Assembly: GCF_002980575.1 (NCBI RefSeq)
Contig: NZ_PVBS01000002.1
Span: 806,001 to 870,000, forward strand
DNA length: 64,000 bases
Direction: 5' to 3'
Origin: Sphingobacterium gobiense
GTDB taxonomy: Bacteria > Bacteroidota > Bacteroidia > Sphingobacteriales > Sphingobacteriaceae
Positions 17,893-26,852 of this stretch are shown in pieces. The translations under genes and the position numbers were made by a program. How positions within the stretch are numbered: position 1 is the stretch's first letter; each line of letters begins with the position of its first letter. The notes below the pieces were generated by a model, which worked only from the letters and a program-made list of their open reading frames with translations, was not told the origin of the DNA and did not search any database.

Positions 17893-19068
17893 ATGGAGAC
17901 AACAAACAGAAAACTGAAAATGGGCATGGTCGGAGGTGGCATCACCGGTTTTATTGGCGCCATTCATCTGCGAGCGGCCTTAATGGAAAATAGGATTGAA
18001 TTGGTATGTGGATGTTTTAGTTCCAATACGGAAGTCTCTCGGCAGTCGGGAAGCGTTTATTGCCTTCCTGAAGAACGTATATATAGTACGTATCAAGAGA
18101 TGTTCGAAAAGGAGATGTTATTATCTGAAGAAGAACGAATGAACTTCGTCACTATCGTTACACCCAATAAACATCACTTCGAGCCAGCTATGATGGCGCT
18201 TGAGAGAGGTATCCACGTAGTGCTGGACAAACCAATGACATTCTCGCTAGAAGAGGCAAAGGTACTTCAAAGGAAAGTCGAAGAAACAGGGCTGGTGTTG
18301 GCGCTGACCCACGTTTATTCGGGATATCCCGCCGTTAAAGAGATGAAAGCAAGAATTGCTGCTGGCGAATTGGGTAAACTGCGTCGTATTTACGTAGAGT
18401 ATCCCCAAGGTTGGCTGGCAGGACGCATAGAAATAGAAAAGGGAAACAATGCGGGTTGGCGTACCGACCCGAAATCATCGGGTAAAGCAGGTTGTATGGG
18501 CGATATCGGCACACATGCTTGGCATCTATGTGAATATGTGTCGGGATTGAAGGTTGAAGAAATGTGTGCCGAACTGAATACCTTCGTGCCCGGGCGCCCG
18601 ATTGATGACGATGGCACGGCTATGATGAGAATGGAGCAGGGAGTGAAAGCCCTATTGGCGGCCAGTCAGATAGCCGCTGGAGAGTCCAATAATATCAATA
18701 TCCGGGTGTATGGAGAGAAGGGTGGTCTGCAATGGATTCAAGAAGATCCAAACATATTGTATCTGAAAACGTCCGATGATCCTGAACAAATTATACATAT
18801 TGGAAGAGATCGTTCCTATTTAGGTAAGAATACACAATGGAATGTACGAACACCGGGAGGACACCCCGAAGGCTTTATCGAGGCTTTCGCTAACATCTAC
18901 CGTAATTTTGCTCTGACGGTTGCTGCGCAGAAGGCAGAAGAACAGCCTACACCAGAGATGTTGGATTTTCCTAATGTATACGACGGCGTGCGAGGCATGC
19001 AGTTTATTGAGACGATCGTGAAAGCGGGATGGGATGATGAAGCCAAGTGGGTCAAATGGGTGGAGTAA
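17893..19068 (+). CDS. Gfo/Idh/MocA family oxidoreductase, cytoplasmic
   Basis: This 391-residue protein lacks an export signal, unlike its partner at 15535. The nucleotide-binding motif is MGMVGGGITGFIGAIHL at the N-terminus. VTPNKHHFEPAMMALERGIHVVLDKPMTFS carries the conserved KP lysine near residue 118. The C-terminal half (CMGDIGTHAWHLCEYVSG) supplies the substrate pocket. It follows the isomerase by 11 bp, so the two are probably translated from one message. One exported and one cytoplasmic oxidoreductase may act on the two sides of the inner membrane. Confidence 0.85.
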   Translation: METTNRKLKMGMVGGGITGFIGAIHLRAALMENRIELVCGCFSSNTEVSRQSGSVYCLPEERIYSTYQEMFEKEMLLSEEERMNFVTIVTPNKHHFEPAMMALERGIHVVLDKPMTFSLEEAKVLQRKVEETGLVLALTHVYSGYPAVKEMKARIAAGELGKLRRIYVEYPQGWLAGRIEIEKGNNAGWRTDPKSSGKAGCMGDIGTHAWHLCEYVSGLKVEEMCAELNTFVPGRPIDDDGTAMMRMEQGVKALLAASQIAAGESNNINIRVYGEKGGLQWIQEDPNILYLKTSDDPEQIIHIGRDRSYLGKNTQWNVRTPGGHPEGFIEAFANIYRNFALTVAAQKAEEQPTPEMLDFPNVYDGVRGMQFIETIVKAGWDDEAKWVKWVE

Positions 19069-19079
19069 AGGGGGAGAGG

Positions 19080-19124
19080 CAGGTTGCCACAGGTTGCCGC
19101 TGAATGAGCAAAACAATAACTTGC
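19080..19124 (+). promoter_or_regulatory. shared composite promoter/operator element, copy 3 (CE12 operon)
   Basis: The order is CAGG (19080), 6 bp, CAGGTTGC (19090-19097), 19 bp, TAACTTGC (19117-19124). It begins 12 bp after the oxidoreductase stop and 38 bp separate it from the esterase start codon. Confidence 0.7.
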
Positions 19125-19162
19125 GTATAGCAATGCCATAAATAAATCATTGCACATACGAA

Positions 19163-20473
19163 ATGATTAAATTTTACAACATCATCATAAGTTTGGTATG
19201 GCCGTTTTGTGTATCGACGCTTTCAGCTCAAATTATGCAATACGAGTTCAGTTTTGGCAAAGCCTTTAGCGATCGCTCTGTTATATTAAAAACTGCTGAA
19301 CCGTACGAGGCAAATGGACAATATGGTTTTGAATTTGGTTCTGAAAAAAATGTCGAGATACGGGAGGGTAGCCATATCTTATTTAGTAACAAGCCCTTCT
19401 ATTTCTCCGTCAATGTGCCCGAAGGAAACTATAAGGTATCAATTGGATATCAGGGGCTGAGCGATAGCGTATTCAAGAGTACGGTCCGTTCCGAGTCAAG
19501 ACGATTGCAGTTGGAACAAGTAAAGGTACCGCGGAATAAAGAGGTACAAAGAAGCTTTATCGTGAATCGAAAAGATGCACGTATCCGTGAGGGAGAATAT
19601 GTGCGCTTGAAAAAGCCGCGCGAATTAGAAAAGTTAGACTGGGACGATAAACTTACCTTAGAATTTCAACATACCAACAATATACGCTACATAAGGGTAG
19701 AGCAGGTCCAGGACGTACCAACCATTTTTTTGGCGGGTAACTCCACGGTGGTTAATCAAGATCACGAACCTTGGGCATCTTGGGGTCAGATGATTCCGCG
19801 TTTTTTCGATACCCAAATGGCGATTGCCAATCACGCGGAATCAGGCTTAGCGTTAAGTTCGTTTCTAACGTCTAAACGGCTGGATAAAATATTAACCATC
19901 GCCAAACCAGGTGATTACCTTTTTATCGAATTCGGGCATAACGATCAAAAAGAAAAAGGTGAGAAAGCGGGCGCTTACAACGGTTATACCGAACGACTGC
20001 GCTATTTTGTAGAAGCTTTTCGCGCAATAGGCGGTATGCCAGTTATTGTTACCTCTACAGCGCGACGTTCTTTTGATTCCGACGGACAGCTACAATATAC
20101 CTTAGCCGACTATCCCAATGCGGCCCGCAAAGTAGCCCAGGAATTACAGGTGCCGCTAATCGATCTGAATAAGATGACCCGCACATTTTACGAAACTTTA
20201 GGCGTGGAAGGCTCGAAACAAGCATTCGTTCATTATGCCGCAAATACGTTTCCAGGGCAACCCGAGTCTTTGCAAGATAACACACACTTCAATACCTATG
20301 GCGCATACCAAATCGCAAAAATGGTACTTCAAGGTATCATCGACAACCGCTTAGATATACGCAAACATATTATTGATTTCAAAAGCTATAAATCTACCAA
20401 GCCCGATGCGCCCGAAGATTGGGAATGGCCGTTGAGTGTAAAAAATAGTGATAGGAAGCCGGATGGAAATTAA
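19163..20473 (+). CDS. CE12-like rhamnogalacturonan acetylesterase (SGNH/GDSL hydrolase)
   Basis: This 436-residue secreted protein has an N-terminal beta-sandwich of about 170 residues (FSFGKAFSDRSV, then FYFSVNVPEGNYKVSIGY) and a C-terminal SGNH esterase. The catalytic blocks are FLAGNSTV with nucleophile S194, the HAESGLALSSF oxyanion block, FGHNDQ with N260, and DNTHFNTYGA with D372 and H375. CE12 enzymes remove acetyl groups from rhamnogalacturonan, opening it to the PL11 and PL9 lyases. It shares an operon with the GH2 gene 12 bp downstream, under its own copy of the composite promoter element. Confidence 0.9.
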   Translation: MIKFYNIIISLVWPFCVSTLSAQIMQYEFSFGKAFSDRSVILKTAEPYEANGQYGFEFGSEKNVEIREGSHILFSNKPFYFSVNVPEGNYKVSIGYQGLSDSVFKSTVRSESRRLQLEQVKVPRNKEVQRSFIVNRKDARIREGEYVRLKKPRELEKLDWDDKLTLEFQHTNNIRYIRVEQVQDVPTIFLAGNSTVVNQDHEPWASWGQMIPRFFDTQMAIANHAESGLALSSFLTSKRLDKILTIAKPGDYLFIEFGHNDQKEKGEKAGAYNGYTERLRYFVEAFRAIGGMPVIVTSTARRSFDSDGQLQYTLADYPNAARKVAQELQVPLIDLNKMTRTFYETLGVEGSKQAFVHYAANTFPGQPESLQDNTHFNTYGAYQIAKMVLQGIIDNRLDIRKHIIDFKSYKSTKPDAPEDWEWPLSVKNSDRKPDGN

Positions 20474-20485
20474 AGGTATAAACTG

Positions 20486-23371
20486 ATGAACAGATTTATT
20501 TTTGTGTGTATTTTGGCCCTGTTCGTTTCGGAGGTCTGGGCACAGCGTAATTTTATTGATCTTTCTGGTTCCTGGAGATTTGCGCTCGATAGAGACGATG
20601 TAGGGACGGAGCAGTTTTGGTTTGATCGGGTGCTGCAGGAGGAGGTCCGATTACCCGGTTCACTGGTGGAGCAAAACATCGGCGATGTAATTACGCTCGA
20701 AACGCAATGGACTGGAAGTATTTATGACAGCTCCTTCTACTATCATCCTCGATTGGAGAAATTTCGGCAATCAGATAACTTAAAATTACCTTTCTGGTTA
20801 ACCCCTTTAAAACATTATGTGGGTGTAGCATGGTACCAGCGGGATTTCGTGCTTTTGGCCACCGACTTGCGGGGTAGCCTCAACCTGTTTTTGGAGCAGC
20901 CGCATACCGAAGCATCCGTCTGGGTAAATGGAAAGAAAGTAGGGATGCAAAACAGTATGGTGGTTGCGCATCAATTTGAAATTGCAGATCTTGTAAAAGA
21001 AGGGAACAATACGCTTACCATACGTGTAGATAACCGTATCAAAGCAATTAACGTCGGTCCCGATTCGCATAGTTTAACCGATCATACCCAAGGGAATTGG
21101 AATGGTATTATAGGACGGATAGGGATAGAAAAACGATCGAAAATCCACTTAGATGATATACAAGTTTATCCGGATATCCATCAAAAAAAGGCGAATATCC
21201 GTTTGAACGTAAGAACCGACCGAACTAGAAAGCTACGCATTCTATATAAAGCTGAAAGCTTCAATAGTTCGGTGGTTCATCAAACGAAAGGATACACCCG
21301 TACCATCCAGCCTCGAAATGTTAAGGATACCATAGATCTATCAATGACGCTGGGCGAAGGTATGTTGCTTTGGGACGAGTTTCACCCGAATTTATACCGT
21401 GCCACTTTTCAGCTGTATGATGGTGAAAACCTTTTGGACGAGCGAGAGGTAACATTTGGCATGCGGGAGTTTAAAGCGAGAGACCGATACTTTTATGTGA
21501 ATGGGCGGAAAACGTTTTTACGGGGCACCTGCGATAATGCGGTGTTTCCACTTACAGGCTATCCGAATACAGATGTGGATAGCTGGCTGAAGATTTTCCG
21601 TAAAATCAAATCCTACGGGTTGAACCATGTGCGTTACCACTCCTGGTGTCCGCCAGAAGCTGCGTTTAAGGCTGCGGATATCGTAGGCTTATATCTACAG
21701 CCTGAAGGGCCGAGCTGGGCAAATCATGGTTCGTCACTTGGAAGGGGAGAGCCGATAGACCAATATATTTACGAGGAGACCGGCCGCATGGCACAGCAGT
21801 ACGGGAACTATGCTTCTTTCTGTATGATGGCATACGGTAACGAACCGCGTGGTAATCAGATCCCTTACCTAACCGCTTTTGTGAATTATTGGAAAGCGAA
21901 GGATGCACGACGACTATATACCGGAGCATCTGTAGGAGGTAGTTGGCCGGTTATACAAAATAATGAGTTTATGGTCCGGGCCGGGGCTCGAGGTGTAGAT
22001 TGGAACCGAAGACCGGAGAGTCAGAATGACTTTAGACAGCAGATCGCGCAATTTACAGTTCCTTTTGTAGCGCATGAGTTAGGGCAACACTGCGTTTTTC
22101 CCAACTTTGAAGAGATAGAAAAATATACAGGTGCGTATCGTGCAAAAAATTTTGAACTTTTTGAAGAAGATCTGAACGACCATCACATGCGAGACCAGGC
22201 TAAGATATTTTTACAAGCCTCCGGCAGTTTACAGGCATTAGCCTATAAACACGAAATGGAAAGGGCTTTTCGTACGCCAGGTTACTCTGGATTTCAACTA
22301 CTGTCTTTAAACGATTATCCGGGGCAAGGTACGGCGATGGTAGGGCTTCTGGACGCTTTTTGGGAAGAAAAAGGCTATATAGATGCCAAGGAGTTTCGAA
22401 AGGCTTGTGACACCACTGTCTTACTGATACGTACACCAAAATTTGTGTTTGATCATTCCGAAACGCTTCGTTTTTCGATAGACGTCGCCCACTTTGGCCA
22501 GCGTGCCTTGGAAAATCCTACGCTAAACTGGCGCTTGCGAAATAATGAGGGCAACGCATATGCGGCAGGAAAACTCGTCGTAGATAAATTGGATCTTGGG
22601 CTTCATGAAAACGTAGAGCAGATAGAGATTCCGCTAGATGGAATCCGGACAGCGAAGGAAATGAAGCTGGAAATCATTTTGGAAGGGACGGAGATCAGCA
22701 ATGACTGGGATTTTTATATCTATCCTAAAGAGCTACCTGTCTTATCCAGCGATGTGTTTTATGCGACGGAGATCAACGATCGGGTCGGCCAAGTGTTGGA
22801 CGACGGCGGCACTGTATTTTTGAATCTGTCGGGGAAAATTACGCAAGGCAAAGAAATCGAACAGCATTTTCGTCCTGTTTTTTGGAACACCTCTTGGTTT
22901 AAAATGCGTCCGCCACATACCCTTGGCATTACCTTGGATGATCGGCACGCTGCGTTTGCGTCTTTTCCAACAAAAAACCATAGCAGTCTTCAATGGTGGG
23001 ATATTTTACATAAAACCCAAGTTATGCATTTGGAGGATTTTCCGTCGTCGTTCCGACCATTGGTACAGCCTATTGACACCTGGTTTATGAATAGACGTTT
23101 AGCTTTACTCTTTGAAGCAAAAGTGGGTAAGGGGAAGATACTCGTTTCTTCGGCGGATCTTTCCGGAGATTCAGAAAATATCGTTAGAAAAAATCTATAC
23201 CACAGCATCGTTAATTATATGGCTTCGTCCTCATTTCAACCCGCACAGAAGATTGACATACGCCTTATACAGAACTTGGTGACGAAGGAATCAACACTTA
23301 CCTTCGATACCTATACCAAGTCTTCTCCAGATGAATTGAAGCCGGATTTGACAGAAATGCTGCAGCACTAA
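20486..23371 (+). CDS. GH2 family glycoside hydrolase (large, 961 aa)
   Basis: This secreted enzyme (signal ending SEVWAQ) has the GH2 layout: sugar-binding jelly roll (HYVGVAWYQRDFVL, EASVWVNGKKVG), immunoglobulin-like domain, and a TIM barrel starting with FLRGTCDNAVFPLTGYP. The acid/base is E453 in YGNEPRG and the probable nucleophile is E531 in VAHELGQHC. The C-terminal 250 residues are an additional beta-rich region I do not recognise. Related proteins in pectin loci act on beta-galactosides, beta-glucuronides or rhamnogalacturonan-derived sugars, so the specificity stays open. It is co-transcribed with the acetylesterase. Confidence 0.85.
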   Translation: MNRFIFVCILALFVSEVWAQRNFIDLSGSWRFALDRDDVGTEQFWFDRVLQEEVRLPGSLVEQNIGDVITLETQWTGSIYDSSFYYHPRLEKFRQSDNLKLPFWLTPLKHYVGVAWYQRDFVLLATDLRGSLNLFLEQPHTEASVWVNGKKVGMQNSMVVAHQFEIADLVKEGNNTLTIRVDNRIKAINVGPDSHSLTDHTQGNWNGIIGRIGIEKRSKIHLDDIQVYPDIHQKKANIRLNVRTDRTRKLRILYKAESFNSSVVHQTKGYTRTIQPRNVKDTIDLSMTLGEGMLLWDEFHPNLYRATFQLYDGENLLDEREVTFGMREFKARDRYFYVNGRKTFLRGTCDNAVFPLTGYPNTDVDSWLKIFRKIKSYGLNHVRYHSWCPPEAAFKAADIVGLYLQPEGPSWANHGSSLGRGEPIDQYIYEETGRMAQQYGNYASFCMMAYGNEPRGNQIPYLTAFVNYWKAKDARRLYTGASVGGSWPVIQNNEFMVRAGARGVDWNRRPESQNDFRQQIAQFTVPFVAHELGQHCVFPNFEEIEKYTGAYRAKNFELFEEDLNDHHMRDQAKIFLQASGSLQALAYKHEMERAFRTPGYSGFQLLSLNDYPGQGTAMVGLLDAFWEEKGYIDAKEFRKACDTTVLLIRTPKFVFDHSETLRFSIDVAHFGQRALENPTLNWRLRNNEGNAYAAGKLVVDKLDLGLHENVEQIEIPLDGIRTAKEMKLEIILEGTEISNDWDFYIYPKELPVLSSDVFYATEINDRVGQVLDDGGTVFLNLSGKITQGKEIEQHFRPVFWNTSWFKMRPPHTLGITLDDRHAAFASFPTKNHSSLQWWDILHKTQVMHLEDFPSSFRPLVQPIDTWFMNRRLALLFEAKVGKGKILVSSADLSGDSENIVRKNLYHSIVNYMASSSFQPAQKIDIRLIQNLVTKESTLTFDTYTKSSPDELKPDLTEMLQH

Positions 23372-23411
23372 ACACGGTATCGCTGATATGCCAGGCAAGG
23401 GGTTAGTCGAG

Positions 23412-23456
23412 CAGGATGCCGCAGGTTGCTACCAGTGAAACAAAAAGATAACTTCG
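23412..23456 (+). promoter_or_regulatory. shared composite promoter/operator element, copy 4 (SusCD operon)
   Basis: The order is CAGG (23412), 6 bp, CAGGTTGC (23422-23429), 19 bp, TAACTTCG (23449-23456). The 18-base string around CAGGATGCCGCAGGTTGC is identical to copy 5. A leader of about 110 nt precedes the SusC ATG at 23575. Confidence 0.7.
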
Positions 23457-23574
23457 TAGTAGAATAGACTTGTAACAGTATTTTTACCGCGAGATCATCC
23501 TGTTGAGTGCCTATGGTGACGCGTAAAGAATAAGCTTGGTATTGTCTAATTATAAACACGTAGTAACATCATTT

Positions 23575-26500
23575 ATGAAACATTTTATCCCTAAAAAACT
23601 CATTTCTCGAATGCTTGTTGTGGTATGCTATATCACTTGTAGCATTTTTTACACGTCCCATTTGTCTGCGCAAACGCAGACGTCTACTGTTAGCGGTAGG
23701 GTAACGGACGAGTTAACCAACGAAGCTATTCCTAACGCTACTGTGTCGGTAAAGGGGGGTACCATTCAATCGAGTACAGATGTCGAAGGTTTGTTTCGCA
23801 TCGACGCCACGCAGGGGCAGACCCTGGTTATTACGACTATCGGATATCTATCAAAAGAGGTTCCCGTTACTGGTACGCAGCTCAATATCACGTTGATACA
23901 AGACGAACGCGATTTGGAAGAGGTCGTTGTGGTCGGTTACGGTACCCAACGGAGAAGAGACGTTACGGGTGCAATCTCCCGTGTTTCGGGCGAAGAATTG
24001 CAGGAACGACCGGTTCAGAATATATCAGAAGCGTTACAGGGGAAAGCCGCCGGTGTAAACGTGGCCAGCAATATTCGACCCGGAGAAACACCAGGCATTA
24101 GGATTCGGGGTAATCGTTCCTTGACCGCCCAGAATGACCCGCTAATTGTGGTTGACGGTATCCCCTTGGTAGGTGGCAGTTTAGGTGATATCAGTCCAAA
24201 TGACATTGAATCGCTGGATGTCCTGAAAGATGCATCAGCGACAGCCATCTATGGATCACGTGCGGCCAACGGCGTGATCTTAGTAACGACCAAAAGAGGG
24301 AAAGTAGGCCAGGTGACGGCTGCTTATCGTGGTACAGCGACGATCGACCGTTATCGATCCTTAACCGATTGGATGACTGGGGGGCAATATATCGATCGCT
24401 GGCGAGAAAGCTTGATAAATGGTGGTATGTATAATACGGAGCTTATTACAGATGGTTTTTCTCCGGCGAAGACGTGGTTTCCCGACCCGTCTTTAGACGA
24501 ACGTCAGATGGGTCTTTCACAAGATATCCATGCGCTAAATAATGTATGGAAAGGCTATGAGTGGGAGGAGTTTGGAAAGATTGTAAAGATGCGGCCTACA
24601 ACGGCAGCTGAACGTGCTATGGGCTGGCCGGCAGAAGTGCCTGTTTACAACTCGGCTAATATCCCGACCTACGATTGGGTAGGCGATGTGACACGTCCGG
24701 GAGTAACACAAAATCACCAGGTGTCGCTGTCTTCGGGAACGGAAAAGTCACGTATATACGCTTCCATAGATTATTTTGACCAACAAGGTGTACTAAAAGA
24801 TCAGGATTATGAGCGTTTTAATATTAATCTGAACGGCGATATAACAGCAAATGATTGGCTGACATTTGGCGCAAGTATCTTCGCATCAACTTCCTTGCAG
24901 AATTACGGTATCTCGACGAATATCTCAAATACCGGTTCGAAGAATCTTCTTTCGCGTGCATTGGATCAATTTCCTTATGCCACCCCAAAAGATCCTGATG
25001 GCAATTGGATCCTAAACCCAGGGGGCAATCTGCAGCTTTTTAATCCCGTTATGGACATTGATCAGGTGAAGAACGAACGAAAGACTTATGCGATTTCACC
25101 TACCTTGTTTTCTGAGGTACAGTTTTTGCCGTGGCTGAAATATCGGTTCAATTTCGGGGCGCAGTTCCGAAATTGGCGAGCAGGCGCTTGGACGGGGCCT
25201 GGAGCTACTAACCACCTGAACAATAGACCTAATACCGCCGGATATACAAACGAGCAACGGTTTTCTTGGGTAGCTGAAAATTTGCTCTATGTCGATCAAA
25301 ATTTCGGAGAGGACCATCGACTGAATGTGACTTTATTGCAGTCTGCACAGCGGGAACAATTTGAGAGCACAGCAACAAATGTTATCGGAACCGTATACGA
25401 TATCAGTTACTGGTACGATCTGGCTGCCAATTCCAATGGTCGTCCTAATGGTTATGGAACTGGTTTCTCGGAAAAGACGCTGATGTCTTATATGGGACGT
25501 GTCAATTACGGTTACAAAGGTAAATACCTCATCACGGCGACGGGTCGGTATGATGGAGCATCTGTATTGGCACCTGGGCATAAATGGCATTTTTATCCTT
25601 CCGTTGCCTTGGCCTGGAACGTCATGGATGAAAATTTTATGCAGAACGTTTCTTGGTTGAACGAGCTGAAGTTGCGCGGTGGATACGGTGTGACGGGCAA
25701 TTCGGCGGTGAACCCCTATACTTCGGGTGGACCGTTGAGCCGCAACCCGTATGTATTTGGAGAAAATGCTGCAATTGGCTATTTGCCGCAATTGGTGCGA
25801 AATCCTCTTCTGGGTTGGGAGCAGACAGCACAGTACAATGTGGGTATAGATTTTAATGTATTGAACAACCGAGTAAGTGGTAGTTTGGAATTTTATCAAG
25901 GCAACACATCCGATCTGCTCCTCACGCGTTCACTGCCTCCGGTTTCGGGATATGTAGAAAAATTGGAAAATATCGGAAAGACCCTGAATCGAGGTTTTGA
26001 AATAACCTTAAACACGGTCAATATCCAAAAAGAGCATTTTACATGGACAACCTCTTTCAATTGGAATACCAATCATGAAGAAATTGTGGAGTTGCAGAAC
26101 GGCAAACAGGACATGTTGGCACAACGGTGGTTTATTGGCCAGCCGCTCCACGTATTTTACGAATTAGACAATGCAGGGATATGGCAAGGGACACCGGAAG
26201 ATATCGCCGAAATGGAGAGGTTTAACGAGAATGGACATGATTTTTATCCTGGAACTGTACGCGTGGTTGACCAAAACGGTGACTATCGTATAACGGCAGA
26301 TGATATGGTGATTAGAGGAACCAACCGTCCAAAATGGTCTGGTGGTATCACCAATACATTTCGCTATAAAGACTTAACATTGAGTACATTTATCTATGCG
26401 AGATGGGGGCAAACCTTTTTTGGAGGTTATCCGAATTCTTATGGTGGCATTTGGCCGAATGGAAGGGTAGAAAATGATCTTTGGTCCTGGGATAATCCAA

Positions 26501-26838
26501 ACGGTACTTGGCCAATGGCAAGCAGTTTGTCAGGTAGAGAAAATGCGGGGGTCGCGATGCAGCATCACGACGGGTCCTTCGTTTCCGTCCGTAATATCTC
26601 GTTGACGTATGATCTACCGAAGGTGTTGCTGACAAATCGCTTCGTCAAGGGTTTACAGCTCAATGCACAGGTGCTGAACCCCTTTATATTCGGGAAAGAC
26701 GCTGTCAAAATGGGCTATAATCCCGATGATGATACGAATTGGGAAAGAGCTTCAGGTAATGGTAATCCACTCGGTGGAAGCAATAATAATACCATCCTAC
26801 CGCAATCTTATGTATTCAGTATTCGGGCCAACTTTTAA
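23575..26838 (+). CDS. SusC/RagA-type TonB-linked outer membrane transporter
   Basis: This 1087-residue protein is the outer-membrane barrel of a SusCD importer. After the signal peptide (ending HLSAQ) comes a carboxypeptidase-regulatory-like domain ([20 protein letters not shown]), then the EEVVVVGYG motif near residue 115. The plug follows ([61 protein letters not shown] type). The C-terminus ends in Phe (SIRANF), as outer-membrane barrels do. I chose ATG 23575 over an in-frame TTG at 23536 because it gives a normal signal peptide. It pairs with the SusD 14 bp downstream and likely takes up pectin fragments. Confidence 0.95.
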   Translation: [1087 protein letters not shown]

Positions 26839-26852
26839 TAAGGTAATGTAAA

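Noticed and set aside
23536..23574. Upstream TTG start for SusC
   Set aside because: It would place a polar stretch before the signal peptide; ATG 23575 gives a normal secretion signal.
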